A stretch of DNA of 64,000 nucleotides from Clostridia bacterium (GTDB lineage: Bacteria; Bacillota; TC1; UBA5767), in the NCBI GenBank assembly GCA_016887505.1, contig CP069393.1, positions 2,441,001 to 2,505,000 on the forward strand. Reading direction: 5' to 3'. Shown in pieces: positions 27,447-36,577 of the stretch. How positions within the stretch are numbered: position 1 is the first letter of the stretch; each line of letters starts with the position of its first letter. The notes under the pieces are model-generated. The model ran no database searches. It was not told where the DNA came from and saw nothing but the letters and a program-made list of their open reading frames with translations. The translations under genes and the position numbers were made by a program.

Positions 27447-28706
27447 ATGTCTACATTAAAAAATGTTAAACACTTGCAATGCATTCACTGTAAGAAGACC
27501 TTTCCGGCTGAACCGGGCGTATACACCTGTCCTGACTGTGGACCTAAGCTAGGCATCTTGGATGTGATCTATGACTATGACTACATCAAGGCCAACACTT
27601 CTAAGGAAGACTTTGCGAACAACAAGGATTACTCTATTTGGAGATATGAGCCCTTTATGCCAATCGAGGAGAATGGTCCCAAGCCTAAATTAAGAGTTGG
27701 TTGGAGCCCCCTATATAAAGCGGATGGCCTGGGTGAAATTATTGGTCTTGATACTTTATATGTCAAGGACGATGGCATCAACCCTACTGCAAGTTTGAAA
27801 GATAGAGCTTCTTGCGTGGCGGTTGCCAAAGCACTAGAAGAAAAAGCAGAAGTCATCTGTTGTTCTTCAACTGGGAATGCGGCTTCTTCTTTGGCAGGAA
27901 ACGCAGCTTCGGTTGGCATCAAGACGGTTATTTTTGTACCAGGTAGAGCTCCTAGCGGAAAAGTAAGCCAATTGAAAATTTTCGGTGCCAACGTGATGAG
28001 CGTACAAGGCAGTTACGAAGAAACCTTCCAACTTAGTGCAGAAGCAATTAGTAGGTTTGGTTGGTATAATAGAAATGCAGCCGTAAACCCCTATTTAGTT
28101 GAAGGAAAGAAAACGGTTACCCTAGAGATTTGCGAACAAATGGATTGGAAAGTACCTGACTGGATTGTATTCAGTGTAGGTGACGGCTGTACCATTGCTG
28201 GCGCTTGGAAGGGATATGTTGACTTATTCAAAGCCGGCTTTATCGACAAGTTGCCACGTGTTGCTGGCATTCAAGCAGAAGGCTGTGCGCCACTAGCACA
28301 CGCTTGGAAGAACGGCAAAGGCGAAGCTTGGGAACAAGAAGTCGAAAATACCATCGCGGACAGTATTGCGGTAGGCGTGCCTAGAAATGCAATCAAGGCT
28401 CTACGGGCAATTAAAGAGTCGAACGGTGTTTGGGAAACCGTGACGGATGAAGAAATTCTAGACAGCATGCGACTCATGGGCAAAACCGCCGGCGTTTTCG
28501 GTGAACCTGCCGGATGTGCTGGTATGGCTGGTTTGCAAAAACTAGTTAAAGACGGAGTGATCGGTAAAGAGGAGACAGTAGTTTGTGCCGTTACCGGTAA
28601 TGGTTTAAAAGATGTTAAAAATGCCATCGATGCAGCAGGCGAACCACTTAAGGTGGAACCCACCATTGAAGGCTTGAATGAAGCATTGAAAAAAATTGGT
28701 TATTAG
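27447..28706 (+). CDS. Threonine-synthase-like PLP enzyme (fold type II)
   Basis: A 419-residue fold-type-II PLP enzyme. The N-terminus has a small zinc-ribbon (CIHCKKTFPAEPGVYTCPDC), the PLP lysine is in NPTASLKDRAS and the phosphate-binding loop reads CCSSTGNAASSLAGNAA. Annotation pipelines would call it threonine synthase, but no homoserine pathway gene is nearby. It stands at the head of the hydA-arcC-ssnA-xdh half of the locus, where related clusters carry ygeX (2,3-diaminopropionate ammonia-lyase), also a fold-type-II PLP enzyme. A lyase role here is an inference. Confidence 0.8.
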   Translation: MSTLKNVKHLQCIHCKKTFPAEPGVYTCPDCGPKLGILDVIYDYDYIKANTSKEDFANNKDYSIWRYEPFMPIEENGPKPKLRVGWSPLYKADGLGEIIGLDTLYVKDDGINPTASLKDRASCVAVAKALEEKAEVICCSSTGNAASSLAGNAASVGIKTVIFVPGRAPSGKVSQLKIFGANVMSVQGSYEETFQLSAEAISRFGWYNRNAAVNPYLVEGKKTVTLEICEQMDWKVPDWIVFSVGDGCTIAGAWKGYVDLFKAGFIDKLPRVAGIQAEGCAPLAHAWKNGKGEAWEQEVENTIADSIAVGVPRNAIKALRAIKESNGVWETVTDEEILDSMRLMGKTAGVFGEPAGCAGMAGLQKLVKDGVIGKEETVVCAVTGNGLKDVKNAIDAAGEPLKVEPTIEGLNEALKKIGY

Positions 28707-28721
28707 GAAGTAGGAGAGGCA

Positions 28722-30074
28722 ATGGCTTTACTAATAAAAAACGGAAAAGTATTTCTGGAACATGGTCTTGAAGCTACAGATCTTAAGATTGTGGACGGTA
28801 AGTTTTCGGCCATTGGCACGGATATGCTCGCGAACAGTCAGGATCAAGTGATTGATGCAGGCGGTAAGTTGGTGCTTCCTGGTCTGATTGACGCCCATGT
28901 TCATTACAAGATGGGCATTGGGAATGTATTCACCATCGATAATTTTGAGACTGGATCGAGAGCAGCCTTGTTTGGAGGCGTGACTACGATTGTAGACTAT
29001 GCGGAGCCCACTTCTGGTGTAACAATGAGTGAGGCTTTGGCTCTTCGTAAGGAGGAGGCGCACGGTGCAAGCTTTGTTGACTACACCTTCCATGTGGTTT
29101 CGTCCGATGTGAAAACAACCAAGAAAGAGTTAGAAAAATTAAAAGCGGCCGGTGTCAATAGTCTAAAACTATTCACAATCTATGACCAAAGAATGCCCTA
29201 CGAGGAAATGGAACGAATCATCGCCATGTGTAGTGAACTGGACTTGGTGGTTACGATTCATGCCGAAGATGAACCCATTATTGCCAACAAGATTGCTGTA
29301 TTAACGAAAGAAGGCAAAACTGCACCGAGATACCATGGTGTGAGTCGACCGGTTGAAGCAGAGGTTCACGCTGTAGAGCGCATCATTGAGATCGTCAGAA
29401 AGTATGACACCCATGTGCATATTGTGCATGTATCCGCTGGCGAGACGGCAAATAGGATTAAGGCAGCCCGCAAAGAAGGCGTTAATATTAGCGGGGAAAC
29501 GTGTCCCCACTATCTGCTTTTAAATGAAAAAGCCTATGAGCGGGACGATGCCCAACTCTACATCATGCAACCACCTCTTAGAAGTGAAGAAGAGCGCCGG
29601 CTTTTGTGGGAGAATGTGGCGGAAAACACGCTCGACATGTTTACCACGGATCATTGCTCATACTGTGCGATGCAAAAATTCAATGGTGACACCTTCTTTG
29701 AAACCAATGGTGGCATCCCGGGAACAGAAACCTTGTTCCCCTGCTTACATACAGCTGGTGTTGGAGAAGGTAAAATCAGTTTCGAAACACTCATCAAAAT
29801 GCTGAGTGAAAATCCCGCTAAAACCTTTGGTATTTATCCTAGAAAAGGGGTAATTCGGGTAGGGTCAGATGCCGATTTGGTAATCTTTGATCCTGAGAAG
29901 GAAGTAACCATCAGCAAGGAAACGGTGCACACGGCAGCGCAGTATTCCACTTTTGATGGTATGAAGTTGAAGGGGTATCCCGTTGCAACTGTTCTGCGAG
30001 GACAGCTAATGTGCCAAGACGGAAAGTTTGTACAGGGAGAACCAATCGGCGAATTTGTAGAAACAGTTAAATAG
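28722..30074 (+). CDS. hydA: Dihydropyrimidinase/hydantoinase-type cyclic amidohydrolase
   Basis: A 450-residue amidohydrolase. The metal site is visible: DAHVHYKMG, the carboxylated-lysine segment NSLKLFTIYD, VTIHAEDE, HIVHVSAGE and FTTDHCSYC. It hydrolyses cyclic amides; in purine clusters it probably opens a dihydropyrimidine or hydantoin-like intermediate. The ATG follows GTAGGAGAGG. It is 15 bases after the PLP enzyme and co-transcribed with it. A terminator follows. Confidence 0.88.
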   Translation: MALLIKNGKVFLEHGLEATDLKIVDGKFSAIGTDMLANSQDQVIDAGGKLVLPGLIDAHVHYKMGIGNVFTIDNFETGSRAALFGGVTTIVDYAEPTSGVTMSEALALRKEEAHGASFVDYTFHVVSSDVKTTKKELEKLKAAGVNSLKLFTIYDQRMPYEEMERIIAMCSELDLVVTIHAEDEPIIANKIAVLTKEGKTAPRYHGVSRPVEAEVHAVERIIEIVRKYDTHVHIVHVSAGETANRIKAARKEGVNISGETCPHYLLLNEKAYERDDAQLYIMQPPLRSEEERRLLWENVAENTLDMFTTDHCSYCAMQKFNGDTFFETNGGIPGTETLFPCLHTAGVGEGKISFETLIKMLSENPAKTFGIYPRKGVIRVGSDADLVIFDPEKEVTISKETVHTAAQYSTFDGMKLKGYPVATVLRGQLMCQDGKFVQGEPIGEFVETVK

Positions 30075-30090
30075 GATATTGTTTATGTTG

Positions 30091-30127
30091 GCGGAACCAC
30101 CCATCCGGGTGGCTCCGCTTTTCTTGT
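30091..30127 (+). terminator. Terminator after hydA
   Basis: GCGGAACCACCC (30091-30102), loop ATCC, GGGTGGCTCCGC (30107-30118), one mismatch in the stem, followed by TTTTCTTGTTT. Confidence 0.85.
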
Positions 30128-30269
30128 TTGAAGGCTCAAATGGGGCAAAAGAAGAGCTAGAAAGGTATCGCGTCGGAGTGTAATCAATACTATGACGGAT
30201 TTAATAGGCGCTTGTTTGCTATTAGATTGCAATAAGACTTAAAGAATTTAATCACACTTAAGAATATCT

Positions 30270-30297
30270 TTGCAACAGGTATGATTTGGGGTATAAT
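30270..30297 (+). promoter_or_regulatory. arcC promoter
   Basis: TTGCAA (30270-30275), a 16-base spacer and TATAAT (30292-30297). The start codon is at 30336. Confidence 0.7.
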
Positions 30298-30335
30298 TGC
30301 CTTATGTAATTAAGACTTATAGGAGGATATTAGAT

Positions 30336-31268
30336 ATGAAATCAGTAGTAGTAGCTTTGGGTGGAAATGCTATTTTGAAGCCAGGGCAAAAAGGTTCTGT
30401 TGAAGAACAGATGGCCAATGTAAATGAAGCAGCAAAGAACATCGTTAAATTGGTCAAAGAAGGCTATGAAGTAGTCATTGCACACGGTAATGGTCCGCAG
30501 GTTGGCAATATCTTATTGCAGAATGCAGCAGCCAGAGAACAGGTGCCTGCTCAACCATTGTATATCTGTGGTGCTATGTCCCAAGGACAAATTGGATATA
30601 TGATTCAGCAGAATATTATGAATGAACTAAAAAGAGAAGGTCTAAATAAGCCGGTCGTGACCGTACTGACCCAGGTTGTTGTAGACCCTAAGGATCCTGC
30701 ATTTGAAAATCCAACCAAACCAGTTGGCGCTTTCTATACTGAAGAAGAAGCAAAAGTTGGTATGGCAAACGGCGAAAGCTGGGTAGAAGATTCCGGTAGA
30801 GGCTGGAGAAAAGTTGTTCCTTCCCCAAGACCCATTGATGTAGTGGAGTTGGAAGAAGTGAAAGAACTGATCAATGCTGGATGCATCGTTATTTCTGTCG
30901 GCGGTGGCGGTATTCCTGTTATGAGAGACGAACAAGGCATACTTTCTGGTGTAGAAGCTGTAATCGACAAAGACCTAGCGTCTAGTTTGCTGGCTTCTGA
31001 ACTAAATGCAGACATACTGACGATTGCAACGGATGTCAGCAATGTAGCCATCAACTTTGGTACACCGGAACAAGAAAATTTAGGTGTGGTAACAGTGGCT
31101 GATGCGAAGCGCTATGACCAAGAAGGTCAATTCGGAAAAGGTAGTATGGGCCCTAAAGTTCAAGCGATTGTTGAATTTGTTGAAAAGGGTGGAGAAGGTA
31201 TCATTACTTCACTTGACAACCTAAGAGATGCTGTAGTTGGTGACAAGGGTACCAAAATTGTAAAATAA
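30336..31268 (+). CDS. arcC: Carbamate kinase
   Basis: A 310-residue carbamate kinase converting carbamoyl phosphate and ADP to ATP, CO2 and ammonia. The opening VVALGGNAILKPGQKGS, the HGNGPQVGNILLQN motif and the DKDLASSLLASELNADIL nucleotide-binding segment are diagnostic. The ATG follows AGGAGGATAT; an upstream in-frame start overlaps the promoter. Beside HydA and YgeW it is the expected ATP-yielding last step of the carbamoyl-phosphate branch. Confidence 0.95.
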   Translation: MKSVVVALGGNAILKPGQKGSVEEQMANVNEAAKNIVKLVKEGYEVVIAHGNGPQVGNILLQNAAAREQVPAQPLYICGAMSQGQIGYMIQQNIMNELKREGLNKPVVTVLTQVVVDPKDPAFENPTKPVGAFYTEEEAKVGMANGESWVEDSGRGWRKVVPSPRPIDVVELEEVKELINAGCIVISVGGGGIPVMRDEQGILSGVEAVIDKDLASSLLASELNADILTIATDVSNVAINFGTPEQENLGVVTVADAKRYDQEGQFGKGSMGPKVQAIVEFVEKGGEGIITSLDNLRDAVVGDKGTKIVK

Positions 31269-31276
31269 GTTATAAC

Positions 31277-31306
31277 TTTACAAAAAGGTTTGTTCTATAG
31301 TATAAT
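31277..31306 (+). promoter_or_regulatory. Promoter of the ssnA leader
   Basis: TTTACA (31277-31282), an 18-base spacer and a perfect TATAAT (31301-31306). A start near 31313 would give a leader of about 175 bases before ssnA. Confidence 0.7.
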
Positions 31307-31322
31307 TATTTCGACGTAAAGA

Positions 31323-31386
31323 TGTATTGAGTACCTATATTTATGGAACCGGAACCGGGAACTGGCACTCCAAAGGTAAGAATACA
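31323..31386 (+). promoter_or_regulatory. Folded leader upstream of ssnA, candidate riboswitch or attenuator
   Basis: TGTATT (31323-31328) pairs with AATACA (31381-31386), and TACC (31332-31335) with GGTA (31375-31378), across a GAG/AG internal loop. Inside, TGGA pairs with TCCA and CCGG with CTGG, giving one long bulged hairpin with an AACCGGGAA loop. It lies between a strong promoter and a terminator, and matches no riboswitch consensus I know. Confidence 0.5.
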
Positions 31387-31421
31387 AGCGTACACCGGCT
31401 TTTGCTGATGTACGCTTTTTT
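31386..31421 (+). terminator. Terminator in the ssnA leader
   Basis: AAGCGTACA (31386-31394) pairs with TGTACGCTT (31409-31417), with a GC/loop interior, followed by T residues. Because it follows its own promoter and lies 67 bases before ssnA, it is a conditional terminator in the leader, not the end of arcC (118 bases upstream). Confidence 0.8.
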
Positions 31422-31487
31422 AGTTGTCTTGAAAATATTAAGCATAAACGCTGTAATAGAAAAATATATGGGTAGGAGGAAAAAAAG

Positions 31488-32798
31488 ATGATAACTGTTT
31501 TTAAAGGTGCATGCCTCATGACGGAAGAAGGCTTGAAGCAGGACTGGGGGGTCCGTGTGGAAGGCAATCAGATTGTTGCAGTAGGACCGAACGCAGAGAT
31601 TGACGAGACTGGTGCAGACAAGATTATTGATGCAAAGGGTAAGATGATTGCACCCGGATTTGTCAACGGACACAATCACATGTATGGCGTCTTATCACAC
31701 GGAATTACCACGGAAGCATTGGTAACGGAATTTTCAAGCTTTTTGGATGATTTTTGGTGGCCGTACGTGGAAGATCGCGTAGATCATGAGTTAGTAGAAA
31801 AAACAGCTCGTTGGGCATGTGTAGAAGCCATTGATTCTGGTGTTACTACTTTTGTTGACATTCTAGAAGGACCAAACTCTATACCAGGTGCCTTGAATAT
31901 CGAGAAAAAAGTACTAGAAGAGGCCGGCGTAAGAGGCGTATTGTGCTTTGAAGCTTGCCAAAGACAAAGTGAAGAAAATGCACAATTGGGACTTAAAGAA
32001 AACTACGACTTCTGCAAAGAAAACAACAAAAAAGGCGGATTGGTTGAAGGCATCATGTCTATTCATACTCTATTTACAGGGGATGAGGACTTTGTGATGG
32101 GCGCCAAAGCAATGGCCGACGAACTAGGTACAGATATTCATATGCACATGTCTGAATCAGTATTCGAGCCCAACTGGTGCTTGGATAAGTACGGTAAGAG
32201 AACCGTAAATGTATATGAAGACTTTGGATTCCTTTCCGAAAATGTACTTGCTTCCCAAGGTGTACAACTGGAACAAGACGAGATTGACATTGTAGCCAAA
32301 CGCGGTACAAGAATTGTCCACATGCCTTTATCCAACTGTGAAGTTGGTGGCGGATTTGCGCCCATCCCTGAATATCTAGAAGCGGGTGTTCCAGTGGGTA
32401 TCGGTAGTGACGGCTACGTTAACAACTTCTTTGAAGTTATGCGTGGTGCATTCTTGGTACACAAAGCTCATAAACAAGACCCACAAGTTATGCCAGCAGA
32501 CGTTGTCTACAAGATGGCTACTTCCATGGGAGCAGATGCCATCAAGCGCGAAGACTTAGGAAGACTGGCCGTTGGCAAAAAAGCCGATATTATTACCATT
32601 GACATCGACAGCCCAACACCAATCAACCAATTCAACGTATATGACCAACTGATCCTTTTCAGAAATCCCAACAATGTTTCTGAAGTAATGATTGACGGAA
32701 AACTGGTCAAAGAAAATTACCAGATTAAAACCATCGATGTTGAAAAAGCCAAAGATGAGATGCGTGAAGCAACGCAGCGTTTTTGGAAGTTTAATTAG
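31488..32798 (+). CDS. ssnA: SsnA-family aminohydrolase
   Basis: A 436-residue amidohydrolase of the SsnA family. The metal-binding residues appear in GFVNGHNHMYGVL, DIHMHMSESVFE, RIVHMPLSNCEVGGG and GIGSDGYVNN. SsnA is always linked to molybdenum-hydroxylase/purine clusters and is thought to be a deaminase or cyclic-amide hydrolase; its substrate is not certain. The start follows GTAGGAGG. It is 18 bases before xdhA and starts the xdh operon, which is under control of the leader at 31.3 kb. Confidence 0.9.
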   Translation: MITVFKGACLMTEEGLKQDWGVRVEGNQIVAVGPNAEIDETGADKIIDAKGKMIAPGFVNGHNHMYGVLSHGITTEALVTEFSSFLDDFWWPYVEDRVDHELVEKTARWACVEAIDSGVTTFVDILEGPNSIPGALNIEKKVLEEAGVRGVLCFEACQRQSEENAQLGLKENYDFCKENNKKGGLVEGIMSIHTLFTGDEDFVMGAKAMADELGTDIHMHMSESVFEPNWCLDKYGKRTVNVYEDFGFLSENVLASQGVQLEQDEIDIVAKRGTRIVHMPLSNCEVGGGFAPIPEYLEAGVPVGIGSDGYVNNFFEVMRGAFLVHKAHKQDPQVMPADVVYKMATSMGADAIKREDLGRLAVGKKADIITIDIDSPTPINQFNVYDQLILFRNPNNVSEVMIDGKLVKENYQIKTIDVEKAKDEMREATQRFWKFN

Positions 32799-32816
32799 AA
32801 AGCGGGAGGTAAACCT

Positions 32817-35162
32817 ATGCCATTAATGGGGAAAAAGAACTTTCGATATCTGAACAAGCGAGTAACTAGACTCGACGCAGTCGACAAAGTTACCGGCCGT
32901 GCGGTCTATGCTGCTGATGTTGAGTTCCCAGGAATGCTGTACGGCGGATGTTTGCGCAGCCCATATGCGCATGCTAAGATTGTCAGCATTGATACAAGCA
33001 AAGCCAAAGAGTTGCCGGGAGTACACGCTGTACTGACCGGAAAGGATGTCAGAAAGCCGCAAAGCTGGGCTGATTATCCATACGTAACAGATGAAATCTT
33101 ACGGTACGTAGGTGAAACAGTTGCAATCGTGGCTGCAGAGACGAACGAACTGGTGCAAGATGCATTGGCGGCTATCGAAGTAGAATATGAAGAACTAGAG
33201 GGCGTTTTTACAATTGAAGAAGCACTGGCTAAAGACGCAGTTCAAATTCGTGAAAAGGGTGTCGGCCTAAAGGACGGCGTTCCCAATAAGGATGTAAAAG
33301 GAAATATCTTCTTGGATTCCTACTTCCCTATTCGCAAAGGGGATGTAGAAAAAGGCTTTGAAGAAGCAGATATCATCTTAGAAAGAGAATATAGAACCAA
33401 CCATGTGGAACATTCCTACCTTGAAACAGAGTCTTGTGTAGTATTACAAGACCCAGTAGACGGTGTGATCACTGCACATGCTTCTGCACAAAACCCCTTC
33501 TTCACCAGACGTTACCTAGCAGATGCTACGGGTGCTCCTTTCAATAAGTGCCGTGTAGTACAAAGAATGCTCGGTGGATCTTTTGGCGGTAAGGAAGAAC
33601 TAGTCGGAATGATTGTTGGCAGAGCAGCTCTGCTTTGCATGGAAACGGGCCGACCCGTCAAGATGGTTATGACTAGGGAAGAATCCTTTATGGAGTCTCC
33701 CAAACGTCACCCATTCCACTTCCACTACAAAGCTGGTTTGACGAAGGATGGTAAAATTGTGGCTTGGGAAGGCACCCAGATTGACAATGCTGGTGCTTAC
33801 AACAACCAAACCCAGTTCATGAACTGCCGTGCCGCCATTCACTCGGCTGGCGTTTACAACATTCCGAATGTAAAAACAGATACCTATGGCGTATTTACCA
33901 ACAATATCCACGGTGGCGCTATGCGGGGCTATTCATCACCACAGATTATCTTTGCGCAAGAACAATTCATCAATGAAATCGCGAAGGAACTGGGGATGGA
34001 TGAAGTAGAATTCAGAAAGTTGAACGTGTTACAAAAAGGTGATTTAACGGCGACTGGTCAAGAACTGGTGGAAGAAACAATTACCCTAGAAATGATCGAT
34101 ACCTTGGTTGAGAGAACCGATTACTATGCTAAGAAAAAAGAGTATGCTAAAACGCATAACAACCAAGAAAAGAGAAAAGGGATTGCTCTTGTTAACTGCT
34201 ATCGTGGTTGTGGTTATGGTGCTGAAACACCAGATGCAGGAGCCGCTCTTTGTACCGCAATCGAGGATGGAACTATTTTGATTAACTCAGGCCTGGCTGA
34301 GAATGGCCAAGGTTTGAAAACAGCCTATGCACAAATCGCGGCAGAAGGTATTGGTTGTACCCCAGATAGAATCAACTTTGTTGGTGTGGACACCCACTCC
34401 ATTCCTGACTCAGGCATGACCGTGGCTTCCCGTGGTACCGTAATGGGCGCACAATCCATGAGAAAAGCTAGTTTGGAGCTTGGTCGCTTGCTGAAGGAAA
34501 CCGCTGCTCAAATGTTGGAAGCAGATGTGGACGATGTGGACATTGAAAACAATGAATACTTTGTCAGAGGCAACCAAATGGGCGCTAGCAAACATAAAGT
34601 TTGCCTAGGCGATGTTTGCAACACTAGACTTTGGACTGGAAAATCGTTAGCTGCCTTCAACTGGAGTGAGCCGAAAGATCTTGGCTTAGACCATCACACT
34701 GGTCAAGGGGATGCATTCCCAACCTACTCCTATGGCGTAATCGTAGCGGAAGTTGAAGTAGATATGGAAACAGGCTTTGTAGACGTCCTAAAAGTTACTT
34801 CAGGACACGACCTAGGAACCTGCGTAAATCCAGATACCTCAGAAGGACAGATTTATGGTGGTATTGCCATGGGTCAAGGTCTTGGTGTTACCGAGGAAGT
34901 ACCGGTAAATAAGGGTAAGCTGGGAAGTAAAAACTTTGATAGCTATATTTTCCCAACTTCCATGGATGTACCGGAGATGGAAGCCATCCTCTTTGAATGT
35001 GAGGATAAAGAAGGTACCTATGGTGCTAAGTCCTTGGGAGAACCGGCAACCGAAGCGGTTGGTGCAGCCATTGCAGCTGCCATCGCAGATGCTAAGGGTG
35101 AGCCTGTAAGAGAGATTCCTTGCAACCTGGAACGTTCACTTCTGGGCAGATCATTGAAGTAG
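32817..35162 (+). CDS. xdhA: Xanthine dehydrogenase, molybdenum-binding subunit
   Basis: A 781-residue molybdopterin subunit of a xanthine-oxidase-family enzyme. The start is VTRLDAVDKVTGRAVYAADVEFPG. The cofactor-binding segments GGSFGGKEE, GAMRGYSSPQ and NSGLAENGQG are present, and the catalytic glutamate motif is GAKSLGEPA. The gene order molybdenum, FAD, 2Fe-2S and the subunit sizes (781, 292, 157) match XdhABC of E. coli. It oxidises hypoxanthine or xanthine, or in this anaerobe possibly reduces urate in the reverse sense. No in-frame TGA was seen, so no selenocysteine. Confidence 0.93.
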   Translation: MPLMGKKNFRYLNKRVTRLDAVDKVTGRAVYAADVEFPGMLYGGCLRSPYAHAKIVSIDTSKAKELPGVHAVLTGKDVRKPQSWADYPYVTDEILRYVGETVAIVAAETNELVQDALAAIEVEYEELEGVFTIEEALAKDAVQIREKGVGLKDGVPNKDVKGNIFLDSYFPIRKGDVEKGFEEADIILEREYRTNHVEHSYLETESCVVLQDPVDGVITAHASAQNPFFTRRYLADATGAPFNKCRVVQRMLGGSFGGKEELVGMIVGRAALLCMETGRPVKMVMTREESFMESPKRHPFHFHYKAGLTKDGKIVAWEGTQIDNAGAYNNQTQFMNCRAAIHSAGVYNIPNVKTDTYGVFTNNIHGGAMRGYSSPQIIFAQEQFINEIAKELGMDEVEFRKLNVLQKGDLTATGQELVEETITLEMIDTLVERTDYYAKKKEYAKTHNNQEKRKGIALVNCYRGCGYGAETPDAGAALCTAIEDGTILINSGLAENGQGLKTAYAQIAAEGIGCTPDRINFVGVDTHSIPDSGMTVASRGTVMGAQSMRKASLELGRLLKETAAQMLEADVDDVDIENNEYFVRGNQMGASKHKVCLGDVCNTRLWTGKSLAAFNWSEPKDLGLDHHTGQGDAFPTYSYGVIVAEVEVDMETGFVDVLKVTSGHDLGTCVNPDTSEGQIYGGIAMGQGLGVTEEVPVNKGKLGSKNFDSYIFPTSMDVPEMEAILFECEDKEGTYGAKSLGEPATEAVGAAIAAAIADAKGEPVREIPCNLERSLLGRSLK

Positions 35163-35175
35163 GAGGATATGGAAG

Positions 35176-36054
35176 ATGATTAGATTTGAATATAAGAGAC
35201 CCACTTCTATCGAGGCCTGCCTGGAACTGCTAGACCTGTATGGCAAGAAAGCCAAACTGATTGCTGGCGGTACCGACTTAATGGTTGAGATGAGAGATGA
35301 CGACAAAAAACGCCTTGGTGTTGAAATAGTAATCGACACGACCCATATCGCGGAACTGAAGTTTATCGATGTGGAAGACGATATGATCAATTTGGGACCT
35401 GGCATTACGCATGAAGAAATCTGGGAGAATCCATTTTTAAATGAATATGCTCCATTCCTTTGTGAAGCATGTCATAGTGTAGGTTCACCACAGATTCGCC
35501 ATGCAGGTACTGTCGGTGGTAGTATTGGAACGGCATCGCCGGCTTCTGACCCACTACCTCCCTTGGTGGCCTTGGGTGCCTTCATTGTACTGGCCAGCGT
35601 GAATGGAACAAGAGAAGTTCTTTTAGAGGACCTTTTGTTGAAACCGTATGTAACGGATATCGCTGAAAATGAGCTTATCGTTAGCATCCGCATACCCATC
35701 ATGAATCCAGAAGCAGGCTACAGCTTCGTGAAGTTGGGCCGTAGAAAAGCTTTGGCCATTTCTAGAATGAATGTGGCTACCTATGTGGAACTGGACGAAG
35801 AAGGTAAGGCTGTGGAAGTACGCATTGTGCCTGGAAGTTGTATGCCGACTGCGGTTCGCATCAAATCGGCAGAAGAGATGCTGTTAGGCCAAAAACCGAG
35901 CTATGCACTGCATAAAGCAATCGGTGAAAAGGTGGCCGAGGAAATGGTCAGCGTGACCGGCAGAAGATGGTCCACGCCGTATAAGGAACCAGTAATCGCC
36001 AGCTTGGTGAAACGCTCTTTGAACGAAGCCACGGGGGTGAGTGAGAATGAATAA
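35176..36054 (+). CDS. xdhB: Xanthine dehydrogenase, FAD-binding subunit
   Basis: A 292-residue FAD subunit with the FAD-binding signatures IAGGTDLMVEMRDD and GTVGGSIGTASPASDPLPPL, and the CO-dehydrogenase flavoprotein C-terminal domain. Length equals that of E. coli XdhB. It carries electrons from the 2Fe-2S centres to NAD or ferredoxin. AGGAGGATAT precedes the ATG, 13 bases after xdhA. Confidence 0.94.
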   Translation: MIRFEYKRPTSIEACLELLDLYGKKAKLIAGGTDLMVEMRDDDKKRLGVEIVIDTTHIAELKFIDVEDDMINLGPGITHEEIWENPFLNEYAPFLCEACHSVGSPQIRHAGTVGGSIGTASPASDPLPPLVALGAFIVLASVNGTREVLLEDLLLKPYVTDIAENELIVSIRIPIMNPEAGYSFVKLGRRKALAISRMNVATYVELDEEGKAVEVRIVPGSCMPTAVRIKSAEEMLLGQKPSYALHKAIGEKVAEEMVSVTGRRWSTPYKEPVIASLVKRSLNEATGVSENE

Positions 36055-36520
36055 GATTACGGTAAACATGATTGTCAATAGGAAACCGGTTACGGTGGAA
36101 ATCGAACCGTATGCCCGTTTACTGGACGTATTAAGAAAAGATTTGAAATTAACAGGAGCCAAAGAAGGTTGCGGCATCGGTGAATGTGGTGCTTGTACTG
36201 TCATCATAGACGGTGAAACCGTAGATAGCTGTCTCACCTTGGCTGCTTCCTGCGAGGGTAAAAGCATTGAGACCATCGAAGGTGTAGCAGATGGCGATAA
36301 ATTGCATCCAGTTCAGGAAGCATTTGTGGAGCACAACGCCATGCAATGTGGTTTCTGCATCCCTGGCTTGGTCTTGTCTGGAAAGAATATTCTAGACAAG
36401 TATCCTGAAGCAGACCGGGAAAGAATTGTGGAAGCAATTTCAGGCAACTTGTGCCGTTGCACAGGTTACAAACAGGTAGTAGACGCAATTGAAGACGCGA
36501 AAGATAAGCTAAACGACTAA
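36047..36520 (+). CDS. xdhC: Xanthine dehydrogenase, 2Fe-2S subunit
   Basis: A 157-residue two-cluster ferredoxin-like subunit. The plant-type cluster cysteines are in GCGIGECGACTVIIDG with the fourth in SCLTL. The second, four-helix cluster is in QCGFCIPGLVL and GNLCRCTGYKQVV. The ATG at 36047 overlaps the end of xdhB by eight bases, giving coupled translation. Confidence 0.94.
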   Translation: MNKITVNMIVNRKPVTVEIEPYARLLDVLRKDLKLTGAKEGCGIGECGACTVIIDGETVDSCLTLAASCEGKSIETIEGVADGDKLHPVQEAFVEHNAMQCGFCIPGLVLSGKNILDKYPEADRERIVEAISGNLCRCTGYKQVVDAIEDAKDKLND

Positions 36521-36577
36521 GTATCTAATTAAGTTTATACTGAAAAATAGATAATAAAATTCATTTTGGAGGTAGTT

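Noticed and set aside
32817-35162. Possible selenocysteine in the xanthine dehydrogenase large subunit
   Set aside because: The frame has no internal TGA. Selenium, if present, would be a labile cofactor ligand, as in related enzymes.
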